Shown here: positions 48,872-57,195 of the stretch, piece by piece
How positions within the stretch are numbered: position 1 is the stretch's first letter
Layout of the letters: every line of letters starts with the position of its first letter
NCBI RefSeq assembly: GCF_004364245.1
Contig: NZ_SOAV01000005.1
Span: 310,001 to 374,000, forward strand
Direction: 5' to 3'
Origin: Streptomyces sp. BK208
Lineage (GTDB): Bacteria; Actinomycetota; Actinomycetes; Streptomycetales; Streptomycetaceae
Length of the DNA: 64,000 nucleotides
The notes under the pieces: model-generated
What the model was told of the DNA's origin: nothing
What the model saw: only the letters and a program-made list of their open reading frames with translations
Databases searched by the model: none
Position numbers and translations under genes: made by a program

Positions 48872-49398
48872 CCGCGCCCAGTACCTTCGGACTGAGCAGT
48901 GAAGCCCGCAATCTGCACTGGCTGCTGACCAACCTCGTCGAGGAGGTGCCCGGCATCCGGTCGGTCGCAGTGGTCTCCTCCGACGGGCTCCTGCTCCTGT
49001 CCTCCGACCCCGGTCGCAACGAGGAGGCCCGGCAGAGCCGCGAGACGCCCCGGACGGGCCCGCGCGGTTCCGCCGCCGACCTCGCCACCGTCGTCTCCGG
49101 CGTCGGCAGCCTGACCGTCGGTGCCGCCCGGCTCATGGACTACGGCACCGTGAAGCACACGATGGTCGCCATGGACGAGGGCAGCCTGTTCGTCATGTCG
49201 ATCAGCGACGGCTCGCTGCTCGGCGTGCACGGCTCCGCGGAGTGCGACATGAGCGTCGTCGCGTACCACATGGCGCTCTTCGTCGGCCGCGCCGGCCACG
49301 TCCTGACCCCCGAACTCCGCAGCGAACTGCGCAAGTCCCTGGAGTCCGAGTCGTCCGAGCCGTCCGAGTCGTCCCAGCCGACGGGGAGCGCCCGATGA
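48868..49398 (+). CDS. cvnB: Conservon roadblock/LC7-domain protein (CvnB-type)
   Basis: A 176-residue roadblock/LC7 protein (LHWLLTNLVEEVPGIRSVAVVSSDGLLLL, then VVSGVGSLTVGAARLMDYG). In conservons this protein is a likely GTPase-regulating partner of CvnD. The TTG start overlaps the kinase stop (TTGA). The sequence GRNEEARQSRETPRTGPRG interrupts the usual compact fold after strand 2, a small insertion compared with typical ~140-residue members. The C-terminus is Ser/Glu-rich. Confidence 0.9.
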   Translation: MTAPSTFGLSSEARNLHWLLTNLVEEVPGIRSVAVVSSDGLLLLSSDPGRNEEARQSRETPRTGPRGSAADLATVVSGVGSLTVGAARLMDYGTVKHTMVAMDEGSLFVMSISDGSLLGVHGSAECDMSVVAYHMALFVGRAGHVLTPELRSELRKSLESESSEPSESSQPTGSAR

Positions 49399-49847
49399 GC
49401 AGCAGTCCCGGAAAGACCGGACCGATCAGCCGGGGCCACCTCCCGGTGCGCGGCGCCGACCGCAAACCCGCCCGCGTGCGGCCCTACTCGCTCACCGGCG
49501 GCCGCACCCGCTTCGGTCACGTCCTGCTCGTCGAGACGTTCGTCGGCGCCACCGCGGGCACCGCCGCCCTCGAAGCCGCCGAGGAGCGCAAGGAACTGAC
49601 GAACGGAAGCCTCACCTCCCGCGTGATGCCGGAGATGCGGGCCATCGTCGAACTGTGCCGCCGTATGCGTACGGTGGCCGAGATCGCCGCGCTGCTGAAG
49701 ATGCCGCTCGGCGTGGTCCGGGTGCTCCTCAGCGACCTCGCGGACCAGGGAAAGATCCGTGTGTACGGCACCGGGACCGGCCACGGCACGGGCCGCCCGG
49801 ACCGCGCACTGCTCGAAAGGGTGCTCAGTGGACTCCGTCGTCTCTGA
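49395..49847 (+). CDS. cvnC: Conservon DUF742 protein (CvnC-type)
   Basis: A 150-residue DUF742 protein with RVRPYSLTGGRTR, the hallmark near residue 30, and a winged-helix-like C-terminus (RTVAEIAALLKMPLGVVRVLLSDLADQGKI). The ATG overlaps the roadblock stop (ATGA). DUF742 proteins occur only in such operons and bind the partner GTPase or kinase in the proposed membrane complex. Confidence 0.92.
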   Translation: MSSSPGKTGPISRGHLPVRGADRKPARVRPYSLTGGRTRFGHVLLVETFVGATAGTAALEAAEERKELTNGSLTSRVMPEMRAIVELCRRMRTVAEIAALLKMPLGVVRVLLSDLADQGKIRVYGTGTGHGTGRPDRALLERVLSGLRRL

Positions 49848-50469
49848 CGCCGCCGCCTCCGGCGTCCCCCCGCTCGTCGACACCGACGGGCCCGTACAGC
49901 CCTGGCAGACGGACCCCACCCGCGCGCCGGTCGCCACGAAGATCGTCGTCGCGGGAGGGTTCGGCGTCGGCAAGACCACGCTGGTCACCGCCGTCTCGGA
50001 GATCACGCCCCTGCAGACCGAGGCGCTGATGACCGAGGCGAGCGAGGAGACCGACGACCTCACCGCCACGCCGGGCAAGCTCACCACCACCGTGGCCATG
50101 GACTTCGGCCGCATCACGCTCGACGACGACCTGGTGCTCTACCTGTTCGGCACACCGGGCCAGCAGCGGTTCTGGTTCATGTGGGACGACCTGGTCCGCG
50201 GCGCGATCGGCGCCGTCGTCCTGGCCGACACCCGCCGCCTGAAGGACTGCTGGCCGGCCCTGGACTACTTCGAGAGCTGCGGACTGCCGTACGTCGTCGC
50301 GGTCAACCACTTCGACGGCAGCGAGCTGTTCGAGGCGGAGGACGTGCGGGAGGCGTTGACGATCCCGGCGCACATACCTGTCATGATCATGGATGCGCGC
50401 CGTCGGATCTCGGCCATCGAGACCCTCTTGTCCCTCGTGGGCCACGCGCTCGACGAAACACCCGAGTAG
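49828..50469 (+). CDS. cvnD: Conservon small GTPase (CvnD-type)
   Basis: A 213-residue Ras-like GTPase of the MglA/Rab-like bacterial group. The P-loop is GGFGVGKT (43-50). FGTPGQQRFWFMWDD is the switch-II region with G3 altered to GTPG. VAVNHFDG resembles the NKxD site with altered residues. GTG 49828 follows GAAAGG and lies inside the end of cvnC, overlapping by 20 bases. It probably relays the state of the kinase complex. Confidence 0.92.
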   Translation: MDSVVSDAAASGVPPLVDTDGPVQPWQTDPTRAPVATKIVVAGGFGVGKTTLVTAVSEITPLQTEALMTEASEETDDLTATPGKLTTTVAMDFGRITLDDDLVLYLFGTPGQQRFWFMWDDLVRGAIGAVVLADTRRLKDCWPALDYFESCGLPYVVAVNHFDGSELFEAEDVREALTIPAHIPVMIMDARRRISAIETLLSLVGHALDETPE

Positions 50470-50501
50470 ACGAACCCCGAGCAGGAGAAGGAAAGAACCG
50501 C

Positions 50502-51764
50502 ATGCGGAAGATACTCGTCGTGGGAGCCGGCCAGTCCGGTCTCCAGCTCGCCCTCGGCCTGCAGGCGCACGGCTACGAGGTCACCCTGATGTCCAACCGC
50601 ACCGCGGACGAGATCCGCACCGGCCGGGTCATGTCGACGCAGTGCATGTTCCACACGGCGCTCCAGCACGAGCGCGACCTCCAGCTGAACTTCTGGGAGT
50701 CCCAGGCCCCGAAGATCGAGGGACTCGGCGTCTCGGTGGCGGCCCCCGGCTCCTTCGACCCGGGCCCCTCGCAGCGCGCGATCGACTGGCTGGGGCGCCT
50801 CGACGGCTACGCGCAGTCCGTCGACCAGCGGGTGAAGATGGCCGGCTGGATGGAGACCTTCGCCCAGCGCGGCGGCCAACTGGTCATCCACGGCGCGGCC
50901 GTCGGCGACCTGGACTACTTCTCCCGCGCCTACGACCTCGTCCTCGTCTCGGCCGGCAAGGGCGAGCTGGTCCAGATGTTCGGCCGCGACGCCTCGCGCT
51001 CCCCGTACACCGAGCCGCAGCGCGCCCTCGCCGTCGCCTACGTGCACGGGATGGCACCGCGCCCCGAGCACCCGGAGACGGAGGCCGTGCGCTGCAACCT
51101 GGTGCCGGGCGTCGGCGAGATGTTCATCATGCCGACGTTCACCACCTCGGGCCGCGCCGACATCCTCTTCTGGGAGGGCATACCCGGCGGCCCGCTGGAC
51201 GCCTTCAAGGACGTCAAGGACCCGGCGGAGCACCTCTCGCTGACCCTGGAACTCATGGAGAAGTTCCTCCCCTGGGAGTACGCGCGGGCCACCAAGGTCG
51301 AACTGACCGACGCCGGCGGCACCCTGGCCGGCCGCTACGCGCCCACCGTCCGCAACCCGATCGGCCGCCTCCCCGGCGGCGGTCTCGTCCTCGGCGTGGC
51401 CGACGTGGTCGTCGCCAACGACCCGATCACCGGCCAGGGCTCCAACTCCGCCTCCAAGTGCGCCGCCTCCTACCTCGCCTCGATCGTGGAGCAGGGCGAC
51501 AAGGAGTTCGACGAGGCCTGGATGCAGCAGACCTTCGACCGCTACTGGGAGACGGCGCAGCACGTCACCAAGTGGACGAACACCATGCTCGCCCCGCCGC
51601 CGGAGCACATCCTCAACCTGTTCGGCGCCGCGGGACAGCTCCAGCCCATCGCCGACCGCTTCGCCAACGGCTTCAACGACCCGTCCGACTTCGAGAACTT
51701 CTTCTACGACCCGGCGAAGACCGAGGGTTACCTGATGGAGGTCTCGGGCGCGGCCGGCGCGTAA
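50502..51764 (+). CDS. Styrene-monooxygenase-like FAD-dependent monooxygenase
   Basis: A 420-residue flavoprotein monooxygenase of the StyA/group E type. The FAD dinucleotide loop is GAGQSG (8-13). GQGSNSASKCAASYL near residue 315 is the FAD-ribityl region, equivalent to the GD/GxG motif. Group E enzymes take reduced FAD from a separate reductase and epoxidise alkenes or indoles, but no reductase is encoded here. It lies 32 bases after the GTPase gene and shares its orientation, so it is probably the last gene of the conservon operon. Its end overlaps the convergent NlpC/P60 gene by 37 bases. Confidence 0.85.
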   Translation: MRKILVVGAGQSGLQLALGLQAHGYEVTLMSNRTADEIRTGRVMSTQCMFHTALQHERDLQLNFWESQAPKIEGLGVSVAAPGSFDPGPSQRAIDWLGRLDGYAQSVDQRVKMAGWMETFAQRGGQLVIHGAAVGDLDYFSRAYDLVLVSAGKGELVQMFGRDASRSPYTEPQRALAVAYVHGMAPRPEHPETEAVRCNLVPGVGEMFIMPTFTTSGRADILFWEGIPGGPLDAFKDVKDPAEHLSLTLELMEKFLPWEYARATKVELTDAGGTLAGRYAPTVRNPIGRLPGGGLVLGVADVVVANDPITGQGSNSASKCAASYLASIVEQGDKEFDEAWMQQTFDRYWETAQHVTKWTNTMLAPPPEHILNLFGAAGQLQPIADRFANGFNDPSDFENFFYDPAKTEGYLMEVSGAAGA

Positions 51765-52906
51765 GGGGCCGCGTACCCCTCGTCCGCCCCGTCCGCCGCC
51801 CCCGCCGGGAGCGCCGGCGGGGTGTACCGCGACACCGGAACCCCGCCCGGGTCGGGGCGTACGGCGCCGAGCACCGGGTTCGCGGCGATCGGCGAGACCT
51901 TGACGTCGGCGCCGGGGCGGGGCGCCTGGACGACCATGCCGTCCCCGAGGTACAGCGCGACATGCGTGGCCTCGGGGAAGTACACGACCAGGTCGCCGGG
52001 GCGCAGCTCGTCCATCGGGACGTGGTCCAGGCGGGCCCACTGCTCCTGGCTGGTGCGCGGGATGGGCGTCCCGGCCCGCTGCCAGGCCACGGAGGTGAGC
52101 CCCGAGCAGTCGTACGACGCCGGACCCTCGGCGCCCCACTCGTACGGCTTGCCGAGCTGCTCCACCGCGAAGCGCACCGCCCGGTCGCCCTCGGCGGACG
52201 GCTTGGCGTCGTCGCCGAGCGCCCCGGACGCCAGGAACCGCTCCTGCTCCTCGGCGGCCCCGCTCTTCTCCAGCTCCGCGAGCGCCGCCAGTTGCTCGGG
52301 GGTGAGGGAGGCGAGCATCTCCTCGACGGCGTGCAGGCGCTCGCGCACGGCGTCCCGTTCCCTCTCCTGACGGGCGGCGAGAGCCACCTGCCGGTCCAGG
52401 GCGGCACGGGCCCGTCCGGCCAGCTCGTCGGCCTTCCTGGTGTCGCCGGTCAGGCGGCCCACGGTCTTGGCCCGCTCCTCGGACAGCCGGCCGATCACAT
52501 GCCCCTGCTCCAGGGCGTGCTGCGGATCGCGGGCCAGCAGCAGCCGCAGGTAGGGGGAGAGGTCGCTGCTGCTCTGGTACTGCTGGCGGGCCAGCCGCCC
52601 GGCCGCGACCCGGCTGTCGCTCAGGGACATCCGGGTCCGGGTCAGCTCGGCGTTCAGCCGCAGCACCCGCGCGCGCTGCGCCTTCAGCCGCTCCTCGGTG
52701 CCGTTGTAGGTCTCGGTGGCGTTCTCCGCCTCGCGGTACAGCCGCTGAAGGTCCGTCAGCAGTCCGGCCACGGAACGCCCGCCGCCGGCCGGCTCGGGTC
52801 CGCCCGTTCCGCCGGGTCCCGGTTCGGCCGCGGCGGGCACGGGTGCGAGGACGATCCCGGCCGCGAGCGCCGCCGTGCACACCAGACGCAGAAGCCTTCC
52901 TGACAC
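51728..52906 (-). CDS. Secreted NlpC/P60 (C40) peptidoglycan endopeptidase
   Basis: A 392-residue cell-wall hydrolase. A signal peptide (LLRLVCTAALAAGIVLAPVPAAA) is followed by coiled-coil segments (residues ~45-220) typical of RipA-like enzymes. The C-terminal NlpC/P60 domain carries Cys267 (YDCSGLTS) and His315 (THVALYLGDG). It should cut D-Glu-mDAP/LL-DAP stem-peptide bonds during growth or division. GGAGG lies seven bases before the GTG at 52906. The 37-base tail overlap with the monooxygenase gene is convergent. Confidence 0.9.
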   Translation of the reverse strand: MSGRLLRLVCTAALAAGIVLAPVPAAAEPGPGGTGGPEPAGGGRSVAGLLTDLQRLYREAENATETYNGTEERLKAQRARVLRLNAELTRTRMSLSDSRVAAGRLARQQYQSSSDLSPYLRLLLARDPQHALEQGHVIGRLSEERAKTVGRLTGDTRKADELAGRARAALDRQVALAARQERERDAVRERLHAVEEMLASLTPEQLAALAELEKSGAAEEQERFLASGALGDDAKPSAEGDRAVRFAVEQLGKPYEWGAEGPASYDCSGLTSVAWQRAGTPIPRTSQEQWARLDHVPMDELRPGDLVVYFPEATHVALYLGDGMVVQAPRPGADVKVSPIAANPVLGAVRPDPGGVPVSRYTPPALPAGAADGADEGYAAPYAPAAPETSIR

Positions 52907-53009
52907 GCCATCACCTCCGGTGCGGGGCGGCGGGTCCGCTCCGCACGGCGAGCATGGGGCGCCTTCCGGGGCTCCGCGCGCCGAGTGTGCGCGGTTCGGC
53001 GCAACCGGG

Positions 53010-53333
53010 TCACCCGTGGGCGTCGTCCGGCTTGCCACCCGGCGTGGCGTCTGGATCGGTGCCCGCCGGACGGTCCGGCTTCGACCACGGCCACTTCCGG
53101 TCGGAGCCCGGCCGGCCCGAGGGGTCGTACGTGTACTTCCAGCGGGCGAACCGCAGCCCGCCGCGCGCGTCCCGGGGCTGCCGCCGGTACACCAGCACGG
53201 TGGGCGGGCCGCCGGCCGGGTCCGGCACGGGGATGCGGTACGTCTTCGGCGGGTGGCCGGTCATCCCGACCAGCACGGGCAGCACGCGCCCGTCCATGGG
53301 GCCGCCCTCGAAGGGGGTGTCTTCGCTCTTCAC
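53010..53333 (-). CDS. Conserved hypothetical protein, basic
   Basis: A 107-residue protein with GHPPKTYRIPVPDPAGGPPTVL, YRRQPRD and RFARWKYTYDPSG, then a Pro/Asp/Lys-rich tail. A compact beta domain is likely for the first ~75 residues. No known family is recognised. GTG 53333 is taken because sequence upstream (to 53573) loses protein-like character and runs into the TetR gene on the same strand. It is 103 bases upstream of the NlpC/P60 gene. Confidence 0.55.
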   Translation of the reverse strand: MKSEDTPFEGGPMDGRVLPVLVGMTGHPPKTYRIPVPDPAGGPPTVLVYRRQPRDARGGLRFARWKYTYDPSGRPGSDRKWPWSKPDRPAGTDPDATPGGKPDDAHG

Positions 53334-53398
53334 GGCACCAGTGTCGGTGATCGGCGCGCACCGGGTCACAGGCCGGGGCGAGAGGCCGGCGCCCGGTG

Positions 53399-54052
53399 TC
53401 AGAGGTCGGCGGCCAGCGCCTCGACCAGCGCCGCGGTCTGCGGGTCCCGGCGGGCGGTGACCGTCAGCACGGCGAGGAACTGCTCCACCAGCCAGTCCCG
53501 CAGCTCGTCGAAGGGCGGCTGCTTGTCCTCGTCCAGCCAGATCAGGGAGGCCGCCTCCACCGCCGTGATCCACATCCGGACGGTCATCCGCAGCCGCGGG
53601 CCGGGCTCGGTGACGGCCAGGTGGCTCATGATGTGGTCGGCGGCGGCCCGGCGTACTCCGTCCACGATGCCCGAGGTCTGCGAGGTCTCGACCACGCTGC
53701 CGCCGCGCAGCAGGGCGCTGAACCCGGTGTCGTGCTCGTCGACGAAGGTCAGATAGCGGTCCAGGGCGCGGGTGAGCCGGGGCAGCAGCGGGCCCTCGCG
53801 GGGTTCGTCGAAGCAGTGCCGCAGCTCGTCGGCTGCGGACCTGAGCGCGGCCTCGTACAGCTGCTGCTTGCCGCCGGGGAAGTACCGGTACACCAGCGGC
53901 CGGGAGACCCCCGCCCGCTCGGCCACGTCGTCCAGGGAGACCTCCTCCGGCGGCCGGTGCGCGAAGAGGGCGAGCGCCGCCTCCAGCAACTGGACGCGGC
54001 GCTCCTCCACGCTGAGGCGGCGGTAGGCGGGGGTGGAGGCCTGCGGGGTCAT
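53399..54052 (-). CDS. TetR-family transcriptional regulator
   Basis: A 217-residue TetR protein. The N-terminal helix-turn-helix is EEVSLDDVAERAGVSRPLVYRYFPGGKQQLYEAAL at residues ~35-70. The C-terminal ligand domain is all-helical. It is transcribed in the same direction as, and 62 bases downstream of, the AurF-like gene, so the two are likely co-transcribed or co-regulated. The inverted repeat at 55102-55139 is a candidate operator. The longer frame upstream overlaps the AurF gene and was excluded. Confidence 0.88.
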   Translation of the reverse strand: MTPQASTPAYRRLSVEERRVQLLEAALALFAHRPPEEVSLDDVAERAGVSRPLVYRYFPGGKQQLYEAALRSAADELRHCFDEPREGPLLPRLTRALDRYLTFVDEHDTGFSALLRGGSVVETSQTSGIVDGVRRAAADHIMSHLAVTEPGPRLRMTVRMWITAVEAASLIWLDEDKQPPFDELRDWLVEQFLAVLTVTARRDPQTAALVEALAADL

Positions 54053-54114
54053 GAACCGCAGCGTAACCCGCACGGCCGGGCGACCACCCGTGTCCATGGA
54101 GCGGACCGGCCGGA

Positions 54115-55053
54115 CTACGCCAGCAGCCCCGACGACCGCCACAGCTTCCGGCCGACGCCGCGCAGTACGCCGATGTCGTCCAGGAAGTCGGTCAGGCGCT
54201 TCGCGCCGGTCTGCATGATCTCCTTGCGGTGGCCGCTGGCCTTGACCTGGGCCAGGGCCTCGCGCTTGTCGAGGCCGACGTTCGTGTACACGTCGGGGTT
54301 GATGAAGGCGATGGAGAAGACCCGGGCGAACTCGCCGGAGGTGACCCGGGTGAACTCCTGGGACCACTTCGGGGCCGTCACCATCTGCCGGCGCAGCTCC
54401 TCACGGGCGTACCGCACGTGCCGCGCCTCCTCCACCACGTGGATGCGCGTGACGCCCCGGATCAGCGGCTGCACCCGCTCGTCCGGGAAGGTCAGCCGCT
54501 GCATCCAGTCCAGGACCTCCTCGCCGAGCAGGGTGGCGGTGAAGGAGCCGGGCGTGGTGGAGATCGTCTTGAAGAGGCGGCCGAGGTGTTGGTGCATCGG
54601 GCTTACCGGGTACCAGGGGGTCTCGCCGCGGGATATCAGCCGGGCGAACATCTTGGAGTGCCGGCACTCGTCCTCGATCTCGGTGAGGGCGTAGCGCACG
54701 TGGGCGCTCGTCGCCGCCTTGTCGTAGATGTGCCGGACCAGGAGCTGCATCAGGATCAGCTCGAACCAGATGCCGAGCGAGGCGAGCGCGGCGGCCTCGT
54801 GCTGGGAGAGCAGGATGCGCTGCTCCTCGCCCATGCGCTTCCACAGCGGCGTGTCGTACAGCGACACCAGCTCCGGCGGCCAGAACCACTTGCCGTCCTC
54901 GAACGGCGCGTCCCAGTCCAGCTCCTTGTCCGGGTCGAAGGAGTGCTTGGCGGACGAGTCGAGCAGCCGTTCGGCCACCTGCTCCCGGTCCTTCAGCAGG
55001 CCGAGCGCGTCGCGCAGGCCCTCGAGCGCGTCGGCTTCCGTCAGGGTCGTCAT
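54115..55053 (-). CDS. AurF-like diiron oxygenase
   Basis: A 312-residue protein of the p-aminobenzoate N-oxygenase (AurF) family. The diiron ligands fit the paired E...ExxH-type motifs IEDECRHSKMFARL and VVEEARHVRYAREEL, which lie about 80 residues apart, with further Glu in LLSQHEAAA. AurF-type enzymes oxidise arylamines or related substrates using O2. The substrate here is unknown, as no biosynthetic cluster is nearby. The ATG at 55053 has GAGGTGGG upstream. The TetR gene follows. Confidence 0.85.
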   Translation of the reverse strand: MTTLTEADALEGLRDALGLLKDREQVAERLLDSSAKHSFDPDKELDWDAPFEDGKWFWPPELVSLYDTPLWKRMGEEQRILLSQHEAAALASLGIWFELILMQLLVRHIYDKAATSAHVRYALTEIEDECRHSKMFARLISRGETPWYPVSPMHQHLGRLFKTISTTPGSFTATLLGEEVLDWMQRLTFPDERVQPLIRGVTRIHVVEEARHVRYAREELRRQMVTAPKWSQEFTRVTSGEFARVFSIAFINPDVYTNVGLDKREALAQVKASGHRKEIMQTGAKRLTDFLDDIGVLRGVGRKLWRSSGLLA

Positions 55054-55101
55054 GGCTGTGTCCCACCTCGTCGAACAGATCGTGTTACCCGCGGTCACTC
55101 C

Positions 55102-55139
55102 AGCTTGCTCCGTCTTATGAGACTGCGTGTCAGCAAGCT
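55102..55139 (-). promoter_or_regulatory. Inverted repeat in the AurF-like gene promoter region
   Basis: AGCTTGCT (55102-55109) and AGCAAGCT (55132-55139) are perfect inverse arms 22 bases apart. A smaller GTCT-TATG-AGAC pair lies between them. On the minus strand a TTGACG lies just upstream (at about 55145), so the element sits over the likely core promoter, 50-86 bases from the ATG. It is a candidate operator for the TetR protein. Confidence 0.4.
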
Positions 55140-55289
55140 CGTCAATCCCCCGGACGGAACTTGTTGACCGCGAGTAAAGATGGTGCGCCGTCAAAGCCTC
55201 CGCGCGGGACCACTCGATGGAGCACTCCGCCGGCGTTCGTGCTGGGTACGCTGGCCATGTCCGTCAGACTCCGGTACATGGGAGCGATC

Positions 55290-55728
55290 ATGAGCGCCGC
55301 ACGTGACTACGGGCTGGACGACGACTACGAGTGGCCCCGTCCGCCGGAGGGCGGCTGGACGGCGGACGACCTCGACGAGCTTCCCAACCTGCCTCCGCAC
55401 ACGGAGCTGATCGACGGGAGCCTCGTCTTCGCGAGTCCGGCCCAAGCAGACCCGGCTCCTGCACGGAGATGTCATCCTGGCCGCCGAAGTGGTCTCTGAG
55501 GATTCAGTTGACCGGGACCGGGAGACCAAGCCGCGCAAGTACGCAGCCGCGGGCATCACTCACTACTGGCGGGTCGAGCAGAACAACGGGCTTCCCGTTG
55601 TCTACGTCTATGAGCTGGAGTCGACGACGAAGACCTACGTGCCCACCGGCATCTTCCACAACCGCCTCAAACTCACCGTGCCTTTCCTCATCGACATCGA
55701 CCTCACCGCCGTGAACCGGCGTCGATAG
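55290..55728 (+). pseudogene. Decayed Uma2-family endonuclease gene
   Basis: The N-terminal part (frame 55290-55499: PRPPEGGWTADDLDELP, HTELIDGSLVF) matches the start of a Uma2/DUF820 protein. The C-terminal part (frame 55489-55728: EDSVDRDRETKPRKYAAAGI, HYWRVEQ) matches its end. The two halves lie in different frames. Between them the usual central ~50-80 residues with much of the PD-(D/E)XK core are missing (TRLLHGDVILAAEVVS resumes directly after VFASP). An internal deletion with frameshift is the simplest reading. It is unlikely to be functional. Confidence 0.75.
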
Positions 55729-55737
55729 CACTCGCCC

Positions 55738-57195
55738 TCAACCCCCCAGCACCGCCTCCATCACCCCCCGTGCGATCGGTGCCGCCAGCCCGCCGCCGCT
55801 GACACCCCCGCGGTCCGCCGCCGAGCCCTCCACCACCACCGCGACCGCGACCTTCGGCTCCACGTCCCCGTCGCCCCGCGCCCAGGAGATGAACCACGCG
55901 TACGGCGTGCCCGAGTTGCCGACGCCGTGCTGGGCCGTACCGGTCTTGCCGCCGACCGTGGCACCCGGGATCGCCGCGTTCGCGCCGGTGCCCTTGTCCA
56001 CCACGCCGGTCATCAGCTCCTTGAGCCGCGCCGCCGTGGAGGGGCGCATCACCTCCCGGGAGGGACGCGACCCGGCCGCCGCCACCAGGCTGCCGCCCGC
56101 CCGCAGCGTCCGCTCCACCAGGTACGGCGCGCGCACCTGGCCGCCGCCCGCCACCGCCGCCGCGACCATCGCCATCTGCAGGGGCGTCGCCCGGGTGTTG
56201 TACTGCCCGATCGACGACAGGCCCAGCTGCGCCCGGTCCACCGAGGTGTCGAAGGTGCTCCGCGCCACGGGGAAGGGCACCCGCAGCCCGTCGTCGTTGA
56301 AGCCGAAGGCCTCCGCCGTCGCCGTCATGCCGCGCACGCCCACGTCCACCCCGAGCTTGGCGAACACCGTGTTGCAGGACCACTCGAACGCCTCCCGCAG
56401 CGAGGCGTCGCGGCAGCCGTCGGCCTCGTTCGTGAGCCTGGTCCGCGTCCCGGGCAGGAGGTACGGGTCGGGGGAGCGGGTCGGCGCGTCCAGGTCGCGG
56501 ATCAGACCCGCGTCCAGCGCCGCCGCCGCGGTGACCACCTTGAAGGTCGAACCCGGCGGGTAGGTCCGGCTCACCGCCCGGTTGAGCATCGGCTTGTCCG
56601 GATCGCCGTTCAGCCGGCGCCAGGTGCGGGTGGCGGCCGCGCTGTTGCCGGACAGCAGCTGGGGGTCGTAGGAGGGGGCGGAGACCAGGGCCAGGACACG
56701 GCCCGTGGCCGGCTCGATCGCGGCCACCGCGCCCTTGCGTCCGCCCAGCCCCTCGAACGCCGCCCGCTGCGCGGCCCCGTCGATCGTCGTCACCACGTCA
56801 CCGCCCGGATTGTGGGCCCCGGTGACGTCGTTCCACAGCGGCAGCGGCGCCAGCATCGGGTCGGCGCCGGACAGCAGGCCGTCCTCGGCGTGCTCCAGCA
56901 GCGTCGTCCCGTACGCCTGCGAGGCGAAGCCCGTGATCGGCGCGTACATCGGCCCGTTCGCGTAGGTCCGCTCGAAGCGCAGGTGCTCACCGGTGTCCCG
57001 GGAACCGGTGACCGGCTCGCCGCCGACCAGGATGTCGCCGCGCGGCTGCTGGTAGCGGGCGATGTCGGGGCGGCGGTTGGCCGGGCTGTCGTCGTACTCC
57101 GGTTTCTGGACGATCTGCACCCGGGCCGCGTTGACCACCAGGGCGACCAGCAGCAGGGCGCAGAAGACGGCCGCGTGCCGGATGTTCCGGGTCAC
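55738..57195 (-). CDS. Class B penicillin-binding protein (PBP2-like transpeptidase)
   Basis: A 485-residue monofunctional transpeptidase anchored by one N-terminal helix (residues ~8-24). The transpeptidase motifs are SxxK at Ser216-Lys219 (STFK), SxN at Ser273-Asn275 (SCN) and KTG at 417-419. It cross-links peptidoglycan. The GTG overlaps the stop of the FtsW/RodA gene (GTGA), the classic glycosyltransferase-transpeptidase pair. A duplicated set besides the ftsZ-linked pair is common in Streptomyces, and whether this one serves division, sporulation or tip growth cannot be read. Confidence 0.93.
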   Translation of the reverse strand: MTRNIRHAAVFCALLLVALVVNAARVQIVQKPEYDDSPANRRPDIARYQQPRGDILVGGEPVTGSRDTGEHLRFERTYANGPMYAPITGFASQAYGTTLLEHAEDGLLSGADPMLAPLPLWNDVTGAHNPGGDVVTTIDGAAQRAAFEGLGGRKGAVAAIEPATGRVLALVSAPSYDPQLLSGNSAAATRTWRRLNGDPDKPMLNRAVSRTYPPGSTFKVVTAAAALDAGLIRDLDAPTRSPDPYLLPGTRTRLTNEADGCRDASLREAFEWSCNTVFAKLGVDVGVRGMTATAEAFGFNDDGLRVPFPVARSTFDTSVDRAQLGLSSIGQYNTRATPLQMAMVAAAVAGGGQVRAPYLVERTLRAGGSLVAAAGSRPSREVMRPSTAARLKELMTGVVDKGTGANAAIPGATVGGKTGTAQHGVGNSGTPYAWFISWARGDGDVEPKVAVAVVVEGSAADRGGVSGGGLAAPIARGVMEAVLGG

